Below, in pieces: positions 43,044 to 53,538 of a DNA stretch of 64,000 nucleotides. A model generated the notes under the pieces. It did not search any database. It was given only the letters and a program-made list of their open reading frames with translations, and had not been told where the DNA came from. The translations under genes were made by a program, and so were the position numbers. How positions within the stretch are numbered: the first letter of the stretch is position 1; every line of letters begins with the position of its first letter. This DNA comes from Cyanodermella asteris (lineage: Eukaryota; Ascomycota; Lecanoromycetes; Ostropales; Stictidaceae): the NCBI GenBank assembly GCA_900618795.1, contig UYJD01000016.1, positions 1 to 64,000 on the forward strand, read 5' to 3'.

Positions 43044-43985
43044 CTGTGACTAGTGTTTTAGAGTCATGCTTAGTAGCGGGCATGGCCAGCAGTCCTATAA
43101 CGCTCGTGGAACCTTAGAGTCACGCTGAGTCTCCGCAGTCATCAGGTTGCCGTGAACACGCGTAGTCTGCTAGATCAACGTTTGCACAGGCCACCACGAG
43201 ACCTCGAGTAGGGAGAAACGAGAAAGAAAAGGTAGTGGCCGAGTCCTTGGAATCAGTTTGGAAGGCCTTCGCATGCACCACTGTCCGGTCGCAACGAATC
43301 GGTCTATTATGTAGCCGTGATCCGGAGAACCTGAACAGAATAGGAAGCAAGATCCGTCGACTAGCTCATGAGATGACTTTCGCTAAGCACGCGTTTGGGA
43401 AGAGACCATACAGGTTGCGCGATCGGAGCTTTGTATGGGAGTTGTCGGTACTTCGAATTGCGGTGACACAGAGCCCGGTAACATTTGTCGCGTGGGGATG
43501 CAGGGAAAGAGGTGACGAGAGTGGAGGCTGAGCCGGGATCGATATCCGGTGCGAGATGTCAGGTCGAGCTGGAGGTTTGTTCCTGGGAAAATCGTCACGC
43601 GATGATTGGTTGATCTTTCTACAGCTGAGGTTGCTTTGCGCCCGTTGAACTCATCCTGAGAGCAGCCGTTGCGTAAGCATCATCTTTCCTCCATCTCACG
43701 ACTTACAGTTCCTCGTACAACCAATCCATGTCAACGCCGTACCGTGCGACCACTTTCACGTATCGCATCACCAGCTACCAATTTCGCGTCGAATTGTGCG
43801 ACCGGGATACGGCGCCCCAACCTCGATCCCTCCGCGCCGTTCGCTTTGTACTCCCAAAGAGGACGTTGTCATGTTCGTCTGAGTAACCTCTGCGACTCGG
43901 GCGCATCAGCGTCGTTGTCTTTGGCCGAATACGATAACGTTTATCCATCTCACGCCCGGCTCCTGGCGATTCGGACCATACGATT
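43044..43985. other. Divergent intergenic region (suz12 / sly41)
   Basis: These 942 bases separate two starts. I see promoter and 5' UTR sequence only. Confidence 0.5.
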
Positions 43986-45641
43986 ATGGGCTACTCCGAG
44001 CAGAGGCTCTCAAGTTCCTCCAACAGGGGCAGCGAAGGTATCCAACAATTTCCCGACTTCGACCCATCTCCTAGGCAAGGGAGCTACACCATCTTTGAAG
44101 AGGAGGAATCTGGGCAGAGCGCAAATCACTGGGGCCGAGCAAACGGCTCTGCGCTACATACCGATCAATGGCTACCTCGACAAGGATACTCAAAGTGGGC
44201 AAACGGCTCTGCGACGAACTCTAAGAGGCATACTCGACAGAAAAGCCTCAGCGATGCTATCAAGACCATCAGGACACGAAAAGGGAGCGTTACAGCCAAC
44301 GCGCAGGAGATAGCAGACGCCCTCAAAGCACCGGTTTCCTACAAGCTCATATCTCTGTGCATACTATGGTATCTCAGCTCGGCGCTGACCAATACGTCCT
44401 CCAAGGCCATACTGAACGCATTCCCGAAGCCAATCACCTTGACGGTCGTCCAATTCTTGTTTGTCTTTGTTTATTGCATATTCTTTGCCTGGCTGGCACG
44501 GGCGATTCCATCCATCGGGGATGCCATCCCAGTTTTGAAAATCGGCATACGGAAACCATCTCGTGAGATTGTGAGGACCACTCTCCCGCTAGCTTTGTTC
44601 CAGCTATTCGGCCACTTGTTATCGTCCGCCGCCACCGCTGTAATCCCGGTCTCACTTGTCCATACAATCAAAGGACTTTCTCCGCTTTTCACCGTCCTGG
44701 CATATCGGTTCATCTTCAACGTACCTCACAGCACGGGCACATACTTGTCCCTTATCCCACTGACGCTCGGAGTGGTACTGGCTTGCAGCGTGGAGTTTTC
44801 TGGCAATTTCTTCGGGATCATGTGCGCCCTCATCGCAGCTCTAGTCTTCGTATCTCAGAACATATATTCGAAAACACTTTTCAACGAAGCAGCAAGAGCT
44901 GAGGCCGACGCTCAGGCGACTCGCGGGGTACCAAAGAAGCTGGATAAGCTGAATCTGCTGTGCTATTGCTCAGGGATGGCGTTCTTGCTCAACTTTCCGA
45001 TCTGGTTTTGGGGAGAGGGAATCGGCCTGTTCAAAGACTTTTTCACCAAAGGCGCTGTTGAGCTTTCAAACAAGCACGGCACGTACGATCATGGGAGACT
45101 GACGTTGGAATTCGTCTTCAATGGTGGTTTCCATTTTGGACAGAACATCATGGCGTTTGTGCTGCTTTCGGCCATTTCGCCAGTCACCTACAGCGTTGCT
45201 TCGCTCATTAAGCGTGTCTTTGTCATCGTCGCGGCGATAGTGTGGTTCGGCAATACCACGACAAGAGTCCAGCTCGCAGGAATCGCATTGACCTTCCTCG
45301 GGCTCTACTTGTACGACCGTACCAGCGACGCGGACAAGGCGGACAGGAAGGCTCGCCTGGCAGAACTGAATCGGTCGGCTCCGTTGCTACCGGTCGCGAC
45401 AGGAGGTCAGCATCTGTCGAGTCCGGCGCCCAAAGCGGCATATTCGGAAAGTCCAATCAACATGTTTGGGTCTCAAAGCCTGTCGCCTGCCAATGGACAC
45501 GACACACATTTCGGAGAATTGAAGAAAGAGGATGGCCCTGGCAGGCCCGGTTCTGCCACGAATAACGGCTCGCAGTGGCTGCCTCCGGGCACGAAGCAGG
45601 AACACACCTGGCAGCCTGGAGATAAGATGCTCGCTGTTTGA
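43986..45641 (+). CDS. sly41: Sly41-type triose-phosphate-translocator family membrane protein
   Basis: This intronless gene gives 551 residues from the ATG at 43986. After a polar N-terminus (1-110) comes a TPT/drug-metabolite-transporter domain of about ten helices (111-440). It includes LSSALTNTSSKAIL, PLALFQLFGHLLSSAATAVI, VSLVHTIKGLSPLFTVLAYR and SPVTYSVASLIKRVFVIVAA, the family hallmarks. The C-terminus (440-551) is cytosolic and Pro/Ser-rich. Yeast Sly41 is an ER/Golgi protein whose overproduction bypasses loss of Ypt1. Its substrate is unclear. In the N-terminal region a 15-nt sequence (GCAAACGGCTCTGCG) occurs twice exactly 60 nt apart, giving repeated ANGSA motifs. Confidence 0.92.
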   Translation: MGYSEQRLSSSSNRGSEGIQQFPDFDPSPRQGSYTIFEEEESGQSANHWGRANGSALHTDQWLPRQGYSKWANGSATNSKRHTRQKSLSDAIKTIRTRKGSVTANAQEIADALKAPVSYKLISLCILWYLSSALTNTSSKAILNAFPKPITLTVVQFLFVFVYCIFFAWLARAIPSIGDAIPVLKIGIRKPSREIVRTTLPLALFQLFGHLLSSAATAVIPVSLVHTIKGLSPLFTVLAYRFIFNVPHSTGTYLSLIPLTLGVVLACSVEFSGNFFGIMCALIAALVFVSQNIYSKTLFNEAARAEADAQATRGVPKKLDKLNLLCYCSGMAFLLNFPIWFWGEGIGLFKDFFTKGAVELSNKHGTYDHGRLTLEFVFNGGFHFGQNIMAFVLLSAISPVTYSVASLIKRVFVIVAAIVWFGNTTTRVQLAGIALTFLGLYLYDRTSDADKADRKARLAELNRSAPLLPVATGGQHLSSPAPKAAYSESPINMFGSQSLSPANGHDTHFGELKKEDGPGRPGSATNNGSQWLPPGTKQEHTWQPGDKMLAV

Positions 45642-46490
45642 TGTGGTTGCTGCGAGGATTGGATTTCATGCATGGGATAGACTTTGATGACCGGCAATGT
45701 GCCGTTGGGAGCGCATTCGCTCACGGCCCTGTGTACAATTGGTTCGCAAGATTTGCTATTGCGAAGATGCGCTGTTGTTCACCTGAGTATACTGTGCCTG
45801 AGTTGTTCGTCTGATCTGTGAGGCGAGCGTAGGTGATGAAGCGGGTCGTGCGACATGTCGGATGGCCAGGCACGATGTGATTGTCGCCTCGAACGCCGAT
45901 CCTCAAGACAAAATAGCTCTGATGTTTGTGCATGTTCGCTTTTGTTCGGCTTGGACGATCTGCTGGTCCGACCTCTTTGACATTCCTGCCATGACGATCT
46001 GCCGTGCCAGATGAGGATCGCGATCTGCTGATCGGCGCTCCATCTGTGAGACCTTGCTCTTTGGGACTGGAATTGCTTTGGCTTGAAGTTTGCTCAACCC
46101 TGTATTGTCGAAACTAGGAAACTGCTTCGCGAGGCGCATGCAAGGGTTAGTGATCCCTCATCCGATCGCATCGTACTCAAACTAGCAAACAGACCATGCT
46201 GCTGAAGCAGTGGCTCAGCATGTGCGGAGCTTCCAGATGGTCTTCCGGCGCGGCTGATGTTTCAAGGCGAAAAGCTTCTGGAGCTCATGTAGAACCAACT
46301 GAAGACCTCCCTCTGCAGACTGAGATAGACATGCCTGGCGCAAGGCGAGCGCCAGGCTCTGCGCCGTAGTTGTGATCCACCACAACTCACCGAAGGATGC
46401 TGCCCAGGGTGAGCAAGCATGTTGAGAGCGGCCATCTGCTGGGTGGAGAGACCACAGCGAGGCTCACATCTCGACTGATCGCACCGAAAG
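45642..46490. other. Convergent intergenic region (sly41 / bZIP)
   Basis: These 849 bases lie between stops. A minus-strand ATG frame of 78 codons (46139 to 45903) has a protein-like composition (rich in Lys, Gln, Arg), but I recognise nothing in it and it is too short to call. Confidence 0.4.
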
Positions 46491-47183
46491 CTACCTGTTC
46501 ATTAGGTCGAAGAGGCGAACATTGTCAACGAAGCATTTTCCCGCACTACCACATCCCAGCTCTGATCTCAGCTCGTCGGAATCGGCACCTCCTCGCATGC
46601 TGGCGATGATCATGGCGGCGTCCTCACAGTCGGTGTGTTGCCCCCTTGACCCTGTCTGCTCTGGGACTGGAGGTGGAGCAGCAGTAGCAGCAGCAGGAGT
46701 GGGCAAACATTCTCTTTCCTTGTCTTCAAAACGCGCATTATTGCTACGGACCGTATTCTGCCCGCAAACCTCCTCATCACCACCGTGGTCAGTGCACGAT
46801 GCAACTGTGCCACACGGCTCTCGAAGTGGAACCTGGCGACCCGCTTGAGATGCCGCTTCTCGCAGGCTTGTTGGTTGCAAGCTTGGAGATACGGTCGAGT
46901 CGAGCAGGAGCTGCGCCTTCAGCTCCGATGCTGATAGCGACCCCGCCAGAAAGCCATCGACCTGTTCTCTGGCTGCACCTAGGCCTCCAAGCAGGTCTCG
47001 CAGCTTGACGTTCTCCTCGGCGACCTTGCGTGCAGCAGCCTGCATGGCCTTTGTGGCCGAAGCTCCCTGCCGCTCGTATTCGGCGAGCTTCGCCTCGAGG
47101 TCTGCAGTATATTCGCGCTGCCGCTGGCGGGACCGCCGCTGGTTCTCTCGGTTGCGCGCCTTGTTGTCAAGCTCATCATGCAT
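46491..47183 (-). CDS. bZIP transcription factor
   Basis: This reads as 230 residues from the ATG at 47183. The basic region is at the very N-terminus: KARNRENQRRSRQRQREY contains the bZIP N-x7-R core. A leucine-zipper-like helix follows (LEAKLAEYERQG ... VAEENVKLRDLLGGLG, ~28-70). The NRENQRRSR variant with Asn in place of the usual Ala is common in small fungal bZIPs. The remainder is disordered, with Ala/Pro runs and a cysteine-containing C-terminal part (CGTVASCTDHGGDEEVCG ... DCEDAAMIIASMRGG). That part recalls the C-terminal region of fungal bZIPs of unknown function. Targets cannot be predicted. It is divergent from the secreted-protein gene over 1.9 kb. Confidence 0.85.
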   Translation of the reverse strand: MHDELDNKARNRENQRRSRQRQREYTADLEAKLAEYERQGASATKAMQAAARKVAEENVKLRDLLGGLGAAREQVDGFLAGSLSASELKAQLLLDSTVSPSLQPTSLREAASQAGRQVPLREPCGTVASCTDHGGDEEVCGQNTVRSNNARFEDKERECLPTPAAATAAPPPVPEQTGSRGQHTDCEDAAMIIASMRGGADSDELRSELGCGSAGKCFVDNVRLFDLMNR

Positions 47184-49116
47184 GATGCGGTCAGCAAATG
47201 GCAGAACTCAAAGGAAGAAAAAGCGGAGAGAAGGATCAATTGCTGTTTTGCTCCGGGAGCGGTACGAGGTGCCAGGTGATACTTTTGTGGCTGCTGTATA
47301 ACGCTTGTGACTTGTAGGTAAAAGCTGGCAGAGATGCATGGAATGAATCCTTCTGGCGTACCAAATAATGTCTAGGTCTGACCGCAGCTGGCCCCACCCC
47401 CACTGCCAGCTACGAAGTATTATTATTGACTCCGGGCCACGCTGAACTCTGTATCTGGAGCGGTGGAGCCTCACCAGGCCTCGCCCCATCTGGAAGCTCT
47501 CGGCGTTTGGCAACGGTTGCTGTATGTATGTATGTATGTATGTGTGTATGTGCTGCAATCTTCTTTGTCCCGCGTCGTACAGCTATGTTGTCATGTGGCT
47601 GCTGGATTGGGCCGGGTGGTTCACAATTTTACTATTTGAGGCATTATCTGTATTCCTGGACTATAGCGGTGCAAAGGTTGATCCCGTAGAGTGGTAATAT
47701 TTTGCCATCGTGTCTTGATAGTCCTGTTCAGTCTGAACTAGTCATTCTTTTGCTGCAAGCTGACAACCATCATGGAGGTAACCGATTGACTGATCAACGA
47801 AATCCCAACGGCCACATAAGCCTGCATGAAAGTCTAAATGGCTGTCTGACTGCTGACAGCCGTCAAACGGTCAAACCAGGACTCTTGCCAGTCTCTTGGA
47901 CGTGCTTACCCCTCCCAATATTCTACCTAGCCCATCAGCACCATGCTCAATTCGCGATGATTCTGGGAGAGTGTCCCATCGGAATTTCCAAGCATAACTC
48001 TATATTGGCTGGTCTCAATCTTGGCCCTACGCTAGTGCCAGGATCGTATCGTTGGGTTCGCTCACGATTACTGTACCAGCCCCGAGATCCCATGTGTTAC
48101 TTGCAGGGCACTCATCCTTCTCCGCGAGGCTGCTATCAGCACACCGATGGGACGTCAGTGGTGATCGGTGCTCTCGGCGCTCTCGGCGAACAAGAAGAGT
48201 GACGATAGGGCCGACTCTCCCAAAGGGCGAACCAAACCGTCCAACGCTTCGCCGTCTTTTCTCGAAGACGACGTCGCCCGTCCGGTCACGTCCCGGGTCG
48301 TCATTTGCAGTCGAAGAAGCGATTATCTCGCTACGCTATCTCTCTTGCGGCTTAAGGTAATCTCCCCGGCCGCCTTGCCTCCCGCCTAACCGCCTTCGGA
48401 CGGAGGCTATGGCGGTACCAAGTTCGACTCCCTCCTGCGCTCGTTTAATTGCAACGGAGCCAATTGACCCGTTGCGACTCTTTTGGCATTCTTCCGCGAA
48501 GCCACAAATCCAGCTATGCTACGAGCTGCTGATTTTCACACTCGGGCGAGACCGCACCCTCGCCACCACGGGTCCGTACCCTCCCACAGCGTGGCACCAC
48601 AGCCTGTTCATGTTGGCTCTCCAGGATTTGGGGCGCTAATCAGCCTGAGGCCTCGAGCCAGTCATGATCGCCGCTAGATCGGATTGAGAACACGTGCCTA
48701 CGGAAGTCGTTGGTTCCTGGATTCTTGGCGCAAGAGCTGTGCTCCAAAAATTTATTGGGCGGTTTACGCTCCCCTGTGCCTCGTTCAAATCCTCGCCGGC
48801 ACTGTACAAGCTACTCCTCCTGGAGCTGGGACCACAAGAGCGAGCGATGCTAGGGGAAGGCTGAACAACCTTCCAGATTCTGCGCTGCCAAGCGCTTTCG
48901 CTTCCGTCGAATCCGAACTCATGTTTACGGGCTGTACGTTGCGTTGCTCTGGCGGCTTTCGACAGCTACCACCCTGGCGGAGAAGGGACCAGAGCTATCT
49001 GGGGGCTTTACTATTAATTGACTCTCCTCTGTCCGCTTTTCCTTGTGTCGTCTGCTTTCTTTTTGGTTTACCGGTCTAAGCAATTGTTCAATCGGGATTC
49101 ATCGCAAACAGTCAAC
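47184..49116. other. Divergent intergenic region (bZIP / secreted protein)
   Basis: These 1.9 kb hold a TGTA microsatellite (47521-47552) and several short frames without recognisable content. I see no supported gene or RNA. Confidence 0.45.
47521..47552. repeat. Microsatellite (TGTA)n
   Basis: A tetranucleotide run of about eight imperfect units (TGTATGTATGTA...TGTGTGTATGTG) lies in the bZIP promoter region. Confidence 0.85.
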
Positions 49117-50051
49117 ATGCAGTACCTTGCAACTTCGCTCGCTCTCCTGTCGGCTGCGGCCCTCAGCAACGCCAACCCTCTCTTGGTCGGCCGCGCCACT
49201 TGCAATGCTGTACGTCTGCGTCGGTCTAGAGCGAGCCAGGAACGCCCAATTGACTCTGTATACAGGACAACTGCGCCCGTGCTGTGACCGGCACCGCTGC
49301 CCGTCCCGCCGCGACCATCCGCTCCGCCGACTGCTCGTCCTTCCTCGAGCAGACCATCACTCCCGCCCCGGTCACTGCCACCGCCGTCGTCACTGAGGTC
49401 GTCACGGCCACCACCGTCTTCGTCGGAGACGCCGCCAACCCCGGCGGTGTCGGCAAGCGCCAGGCCACCCCTGCCAAGGCCGTCCCCACCTACGCCAGCG
49501 CTTGCTCCGGAGCTGCCAGATACTCCAGCGCCTGCTCGTGCTTCGGCATCACCGCCAACACCGTCACCGCCACGCCCACGACTGTCACCGTCACTTCGAC
49601 CTACACCAGCTTCGCCACTGCCTCCGTCTTCCCCGGCTCGCGCCCCGTTTGCGGCTCGACTGTCCAGGGCGCTGGTGCTTGCGAGTGTACATACACCGTC
49701 AACTGCAACTCCGTGATCACTGGTGGCCGTGTCATCGAGGAGCTCAACACCATCAGCGAGGTTGACTGTGTTAACGCTGCCGACAGCTACGACAACGCTT
49801 TCGACTGTGAGTTTGACTCTTCCCCGAGCTTGTAATGGTTCTAGAACGCTGACAAACAATAGTGGACTACAACCGTGTCTCCGGCATTTGCCGTATCTTT
49901 GCCCGCGCCGAAGGTACCGAAGTTGTCGAGGACGACGACGCCTACTCCTTTGCTGGAACTTGTGACACAAATGGATCGGCCGCAGGATGTAAGTAACCTT
50001 GCTGCTTGTAACGAAGTACCTTGCTAACTTTGAAAAGGCATTGTCGGCTGA
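49117..50051 (+). CDS. Secreted cysteine-rich protein of unknown function
   Basis: The gene has four exons, 49117..49209, 49266..49806, 49863..49988 and 50038..50051, with introns of 56, 56 and 50 nt. The joined frame gives 257 residues. A signal peptide (1 to about 19, MQYLATSLALLSAAALSNA) is followed by about 14 cysteines, an even number suited to disulfides, and Thr/Val-rich stretches (TATAVVTEVVTATTVFVG, TVTATPTTVTVTSTYTSF). A Lys-Arg pair at 95-96 (GVGKRQAT) could be a Kex2 processing site. The last exon is only 14 nt and supplies the final cysteine (CIVG). Wall-associated or effector-like roles are possible, but I do not recognise a named family. Codon choice is strongly C-ending, which suggests high expression. 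Confidence 0.85.
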
Positions 50052-51100
50052 AAAACGAATTTTTTGACGAGCTTGGCACGAAAAAGTACGATAATGTGGA
50101 AAGGCGGCTCATGAACAGGATATGATCACAAATACATACGTTTCAGCTACAACAAGTGAAAAGGCATGCTCTGACTGACCTACTCGCGTTCCTTGTGCTC
50201 TGTTTGCTCGTGAAAGTGTTGTGTGGCTGCCAATGGAGTTCTAAGAAGAAGTATTCGACATGGGCAAGGATCGACGCCAAGCCAACACATTGCAGCAACC
50301 GCGCACGGCATGATGTATTACTTGAGCTCGGCACTTTCGGTTACCCCGAGCTCTCGGCTACAGCTAGCGGTGTTGGGACTCAGTATCGTCCTGGTACCTA
50401 TGCATACCATCAGCTTCGTAGTTTTTGACGTACATACTGACGGACATCCGAAGGTGTGCCCGGAGCTCCCGGAGCTACACATTAAGCTTCATACGCAGGT
50501 GCTCATGCAAGTCCAAGCCGCTCCTGCCTGGAAAAACGCACGAGGTTACGTAAACAAGTCCGTGTACAACTACACAAAGGATGTGCGCTGGAGTAGGTGT
50601 CTAGGTATTCTTGCCCATTGTTCGCGAACAGCTCTGCTTCCTTTCTATGCAATCATATCGTGGATATTGGGCACGGCGAGTATCAAGCACGAAGTTCCTT
50701 ATAGCAGGATTTCGGTATTCCATCAAGTACACTGAACAGGATCTGCAGAATTACTAGTCGATACAAGAAAGCCTCGTGCAGACGTGTGATATATTTACGA
50801 AATTGTAGACGAAGATATATTTGGAAACCAAATATCATCCACTCTGCAGTCGTCAATTAAAGCCAGACGAGAACTATAAGTGATTCATGTCTCGCTGGAA
50901 ACATATTGGCTGCTGTAATACCCGAGTATACCAACCCTCGAGAATGAAGCCCCTCCAGGCACCGATTCCGATAGCTTGTTATGCGCCGTTCCCAAGTTGC
51001 CCACCCATAATTTAAGCCTCACACGTGGCTGGCCGCGACAATACACGCATAGTGACGTCCTTCCAGTCCGCAAATGAGAGATCAGCCGTCAAGCACCAAG
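50052..51100. other. Intergenic region before the cutinase relic
   Basis: These ~1.05 kb hold a 170-codon plus-strand frame (50223-50735) with no recognisable motif. The final 300 bases are AT-richer than the surrounding gene regions. Confidence 0.4.
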
Positions 51101-51109
51101 ATTCTGCAT

Positions 51110-51570
51110 TGCCGCAGGAAATCTACATGCAAAATGCGTCGGCGAAACCAGATCCAAAAAAAAACTGAAACTCATCACAAACGGGATCATGCTGATAGCA
51201 AATATCCTGCACCTTACCACTTTCCACACAATGCTCCGGAAAGCCCAACGACGGATCTTCAGCCAAAAACACACCCGTTCCGCCTCTCGTCAAGCCGCCT
51301 TGCGAGTAGCCTGGTAAGTCGTATCTTTTTGGCTCGGACGTGCTTAAGAGCCGGCGGTCATACAGCAAATGATGTCGTCGGCGCCCATTTGCTCTGAGGT
51401 GTGAGACGCGTGGGCGAGGTAGACGATGTCGGTTTCGAGGCCGTCGATTACGTTGCCCAAAGTGCATGCGATCATGTCTTTGAACCCTGTTGATGGGCCT
51501 TGGGGTTCGCCGGGTCCGCGGCTGCTAATGAGGGCGAAGTCATGGCATGAGGCGCGGTCTTACAAAGGTG
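51110..51570 (-). pseudogene. Broken cutinase gene next to the assembly gap
   Basis: The minus strand shows cutinase segments in order but in different frames. CHDFALISSRGPGEPQGPST and GFKDMI lie near 51470-51547. The nucleophile motif GYSQGG lies near 51300-51320. DICYQHDPVCDEF, the usual catalytic-Asp loop between two cysteines, lies near 51170-51215. A stop ends the first segment, and a frame change separates it from the second. The spacing between the Ser and Asp motifs is shorter than in intact cutinases, and no convincing C-terminal His segment follows. Intact enzymes hydrolyse plant cutin esters. The upstream (5') end probably lies at or inside the N gap, so a signal peptide cannot be examined. 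Confidence 0.7.
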
Positions 51571-51599
51571 CTACAAAAACTAGGAATAGTACGGAGGAC

Positions 51600-52167
51600 N
51601 NNNNNNNNNNNNNNNNNNNNNNNNNNNNNNNNNNNNNNNNNNNNNNNNNNNNNNNNNNNNNNNNNNNNNNNNNNNNNNNNNNNNNNNNNNNNNNNNNNNN
51701 NNNNNNNNNNNNNNNNNNNNNNNNNNNNNNNNNNNNNNNNNNNNNNNNNNNNNNNNNNNNNNNNNNNNNNNNNNNNNNNNNNNNNNNNNNNNNNNNNNNN
51801 NNNNNNNNNNNNNNNNNNNNNNNNNNNNNNNNNNNNNNNNNNNNNNNNNNNNNNNNNNNNNNNNNNNNNNNNNNNNNNNNNNNNNNNNNNNNNNNNNNNN
51901 NNNNNNNNNNNNNNNNNNNNNNNNNNNNNNNNNNNNNNNNNNNNNNNNNNNNNNNNNNNNNNNNNNNNNNNNNNNNNNNNNNNNNNNNNNNNNNNNNNNN
52001 NNNNNNNNNNNNNNNNNNNNNNNNNNNNNNNNNNNNNNNNNNNNNNNNNNNNNNNNNNNNNNNNNNNNNNNNNNNNNNNNNNNNNNNNNNNNNNNNNNNN
52101 NNNNNNNNNNNNNNNNNNNNNNNNNNNNNNNNNNNNNNNNNNNNNNNNNNNNNNNNNNNNNNNNNNN
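51600..52167. other. Assembly gap (run of N)
   Basis: 568 undetermined bases lie between the cutinase relic and a transposon relic, which suggests repetitive sequence that could not be assembled. Confidence 1.
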
Positions 52168-52780
52168 CTGGTCGCCTACACAGTCAACCAACCCGTGCCC
52201 GCGTTACACCTCTCCGGAGTGCCTCCAGACCCAGAGGCGCTCAGCGCCTTATCCCTAAGTCAAAGTACACTCATCCGTCCAATAAGCGCGTTCCCATTGA
52301 TCCTCAGGATCGTTAACATGCGCATTAGCATGGCGGAGGCGTCGTTAGCGATTTATCTCGCTGATTTTCGGTCTCTTTTTAGCGATATATTTGCGGAAAG
52401 ATAGGTCGATTTCCGAGAGTCTTTACTAGGTCTAAGTGCGCTGATTCGGGAAATTAGCGATAGCTTCACGCCATAGGAGGTCGGCCCGTCGTCTAAGCTT
52501 TCGGTAGAGACGATTTGTCTGTGCTTCAGAGGCTTTTCGTGGGCGTCCGGAACGTAGAGAGTCGCGTTAAGTTGGACCACGGAGATCGCGCTTCTTCCAG
52601 GTATCCTTCACTATACCGTAGGGTATACCCATATTAGCGCTAATCTCGGTTAAAGGAATGCGATGCCTTTTTGCGCCTATGATCTCTGAACGTATATGAG
52701 GCTCCAGACCGCGTCCCGGCGCCATATTTGGCTCACAATTACGTGTCAAAGTGGACGTGTTCGCGAAGAAATGATCATGT
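52168..52780 (-). mobile_element. Tc1/mariner-type DNA transposon relic, running into the gap
   Basis: The minus strand carries the N-terminal part of a fungal Tc1/mariner transposase. It starts at the ATG at 52725 (MAPGRGLEPHIRSEIIGAKR) and continues with a helix-turn-helix (IPLTEISANMGIPYGIVKDTW). In the same frame, past stops, come LRSGRPRKASEAQTNRLYRK and FRKYIAKKRPKIS, then EDQWERAYWTSV. Several stops are TAA or TAG where related elements have CAA or CAG (for example after GPT, and the run near TAG-ACC-TAG-TAA), which is the C-to-T pattern of RIP. The catalytic DDE region is not seen; it would lie in or beyond the gap. The 5' end may include an inverted terminal repeat around 52740-52770 (CGAACACGTCCACTTTGACA on the minus strand), but its partner is missing. 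Confidence 0.75.
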
Positions 52781-53538
52781 TAATTGCTTATATAAGCCGC
52801 GGATGGGGACTTTCCGGCTAGTATGTACTTTCAAATCTCCCCGACGATGCTCCTGCCAGCGTGCCTGAGAACTCGGTCCCCGGTTTGAGTGGATTCATGT
52901 CTGCATGTAAGACGCAAATTTGATTTTGTAAATATTCATTCCAAGTTTCCCGAGGCTACCTATCTTGTGTCAACATCTAGCTATCGTCGAACTACCTATG
53001 TATGCAACATATGTCTCATGATTGTCGTACATGAACCCTTTCTGAACCTCGTTTGCATTCCATCCAGCTTCCGCCGCCGTTCTCCTCTCGACTTCGTACA
53101 TGTTCGATCGTGTCAAATACTATACATGCTTGACCTGTCCACCGAAGGATCCTCGTGTCGTCTCGTCGTCTTCAGGTACATGTGCTTACATACAAAATGG
53201 TTTCAAAATTCCAGAACGCCGCCGACAAAGGAAGGAATATGAACGCCCCTAGATGATTTTGTACGGGTACGTCTAGTCAAAGCGAGTGTAGCCATGTCGT
53301 ATTGTGCGATGCAGTAAGAACACCAGCTGTGCAGACTTGCAAGCATCGCCTTAGCCATGCGCCAATCAATATGCAGCAGACGCGCGTTAAATGGCTGTCG
53401 TTGCTGTTGTACAGGCATCGAAGCCGTCGTCATCGTCGTTCGTCTCGTCTCGTGTATATCGTACTGATCGCTCGTTGGCGCAATCTGATCATAGTATTCG
53501 TACATCCCTCCATCTTTTCTTTTGACAAACAGGCAGGT
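52781..53538. other. Intergenic region (transposon relic / puf4 3' end)
   Basis: These ~760 bases are AT-richer and should include the long 3' UTR of the PUF gene. A TGTATGCA-like and several TGTA sequences occur here, but no gene is supported. Confidence 0.4.

Noticed and set aside
45903-46139. 78-codon minus-strand frame with Lys/Gln/Arg-rich, protein-like content
   Set aside because: Too short and unrecognised; the bZIP gene just upstream ends cleanly at its own stop, so there is no need to join the two.
48750-48800. GTTCAAATCCTCGCC resembling a tRNA T-loop
   Set aside because: The T stem does not pair and no acceptor, D or anticodon arms can be built around it.
50223-50735. 170-codon plus-strand open frame
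   Set aside because: No recognisable domain, no good splice sites or relatives I can recall, and composition like non-coding sequence.
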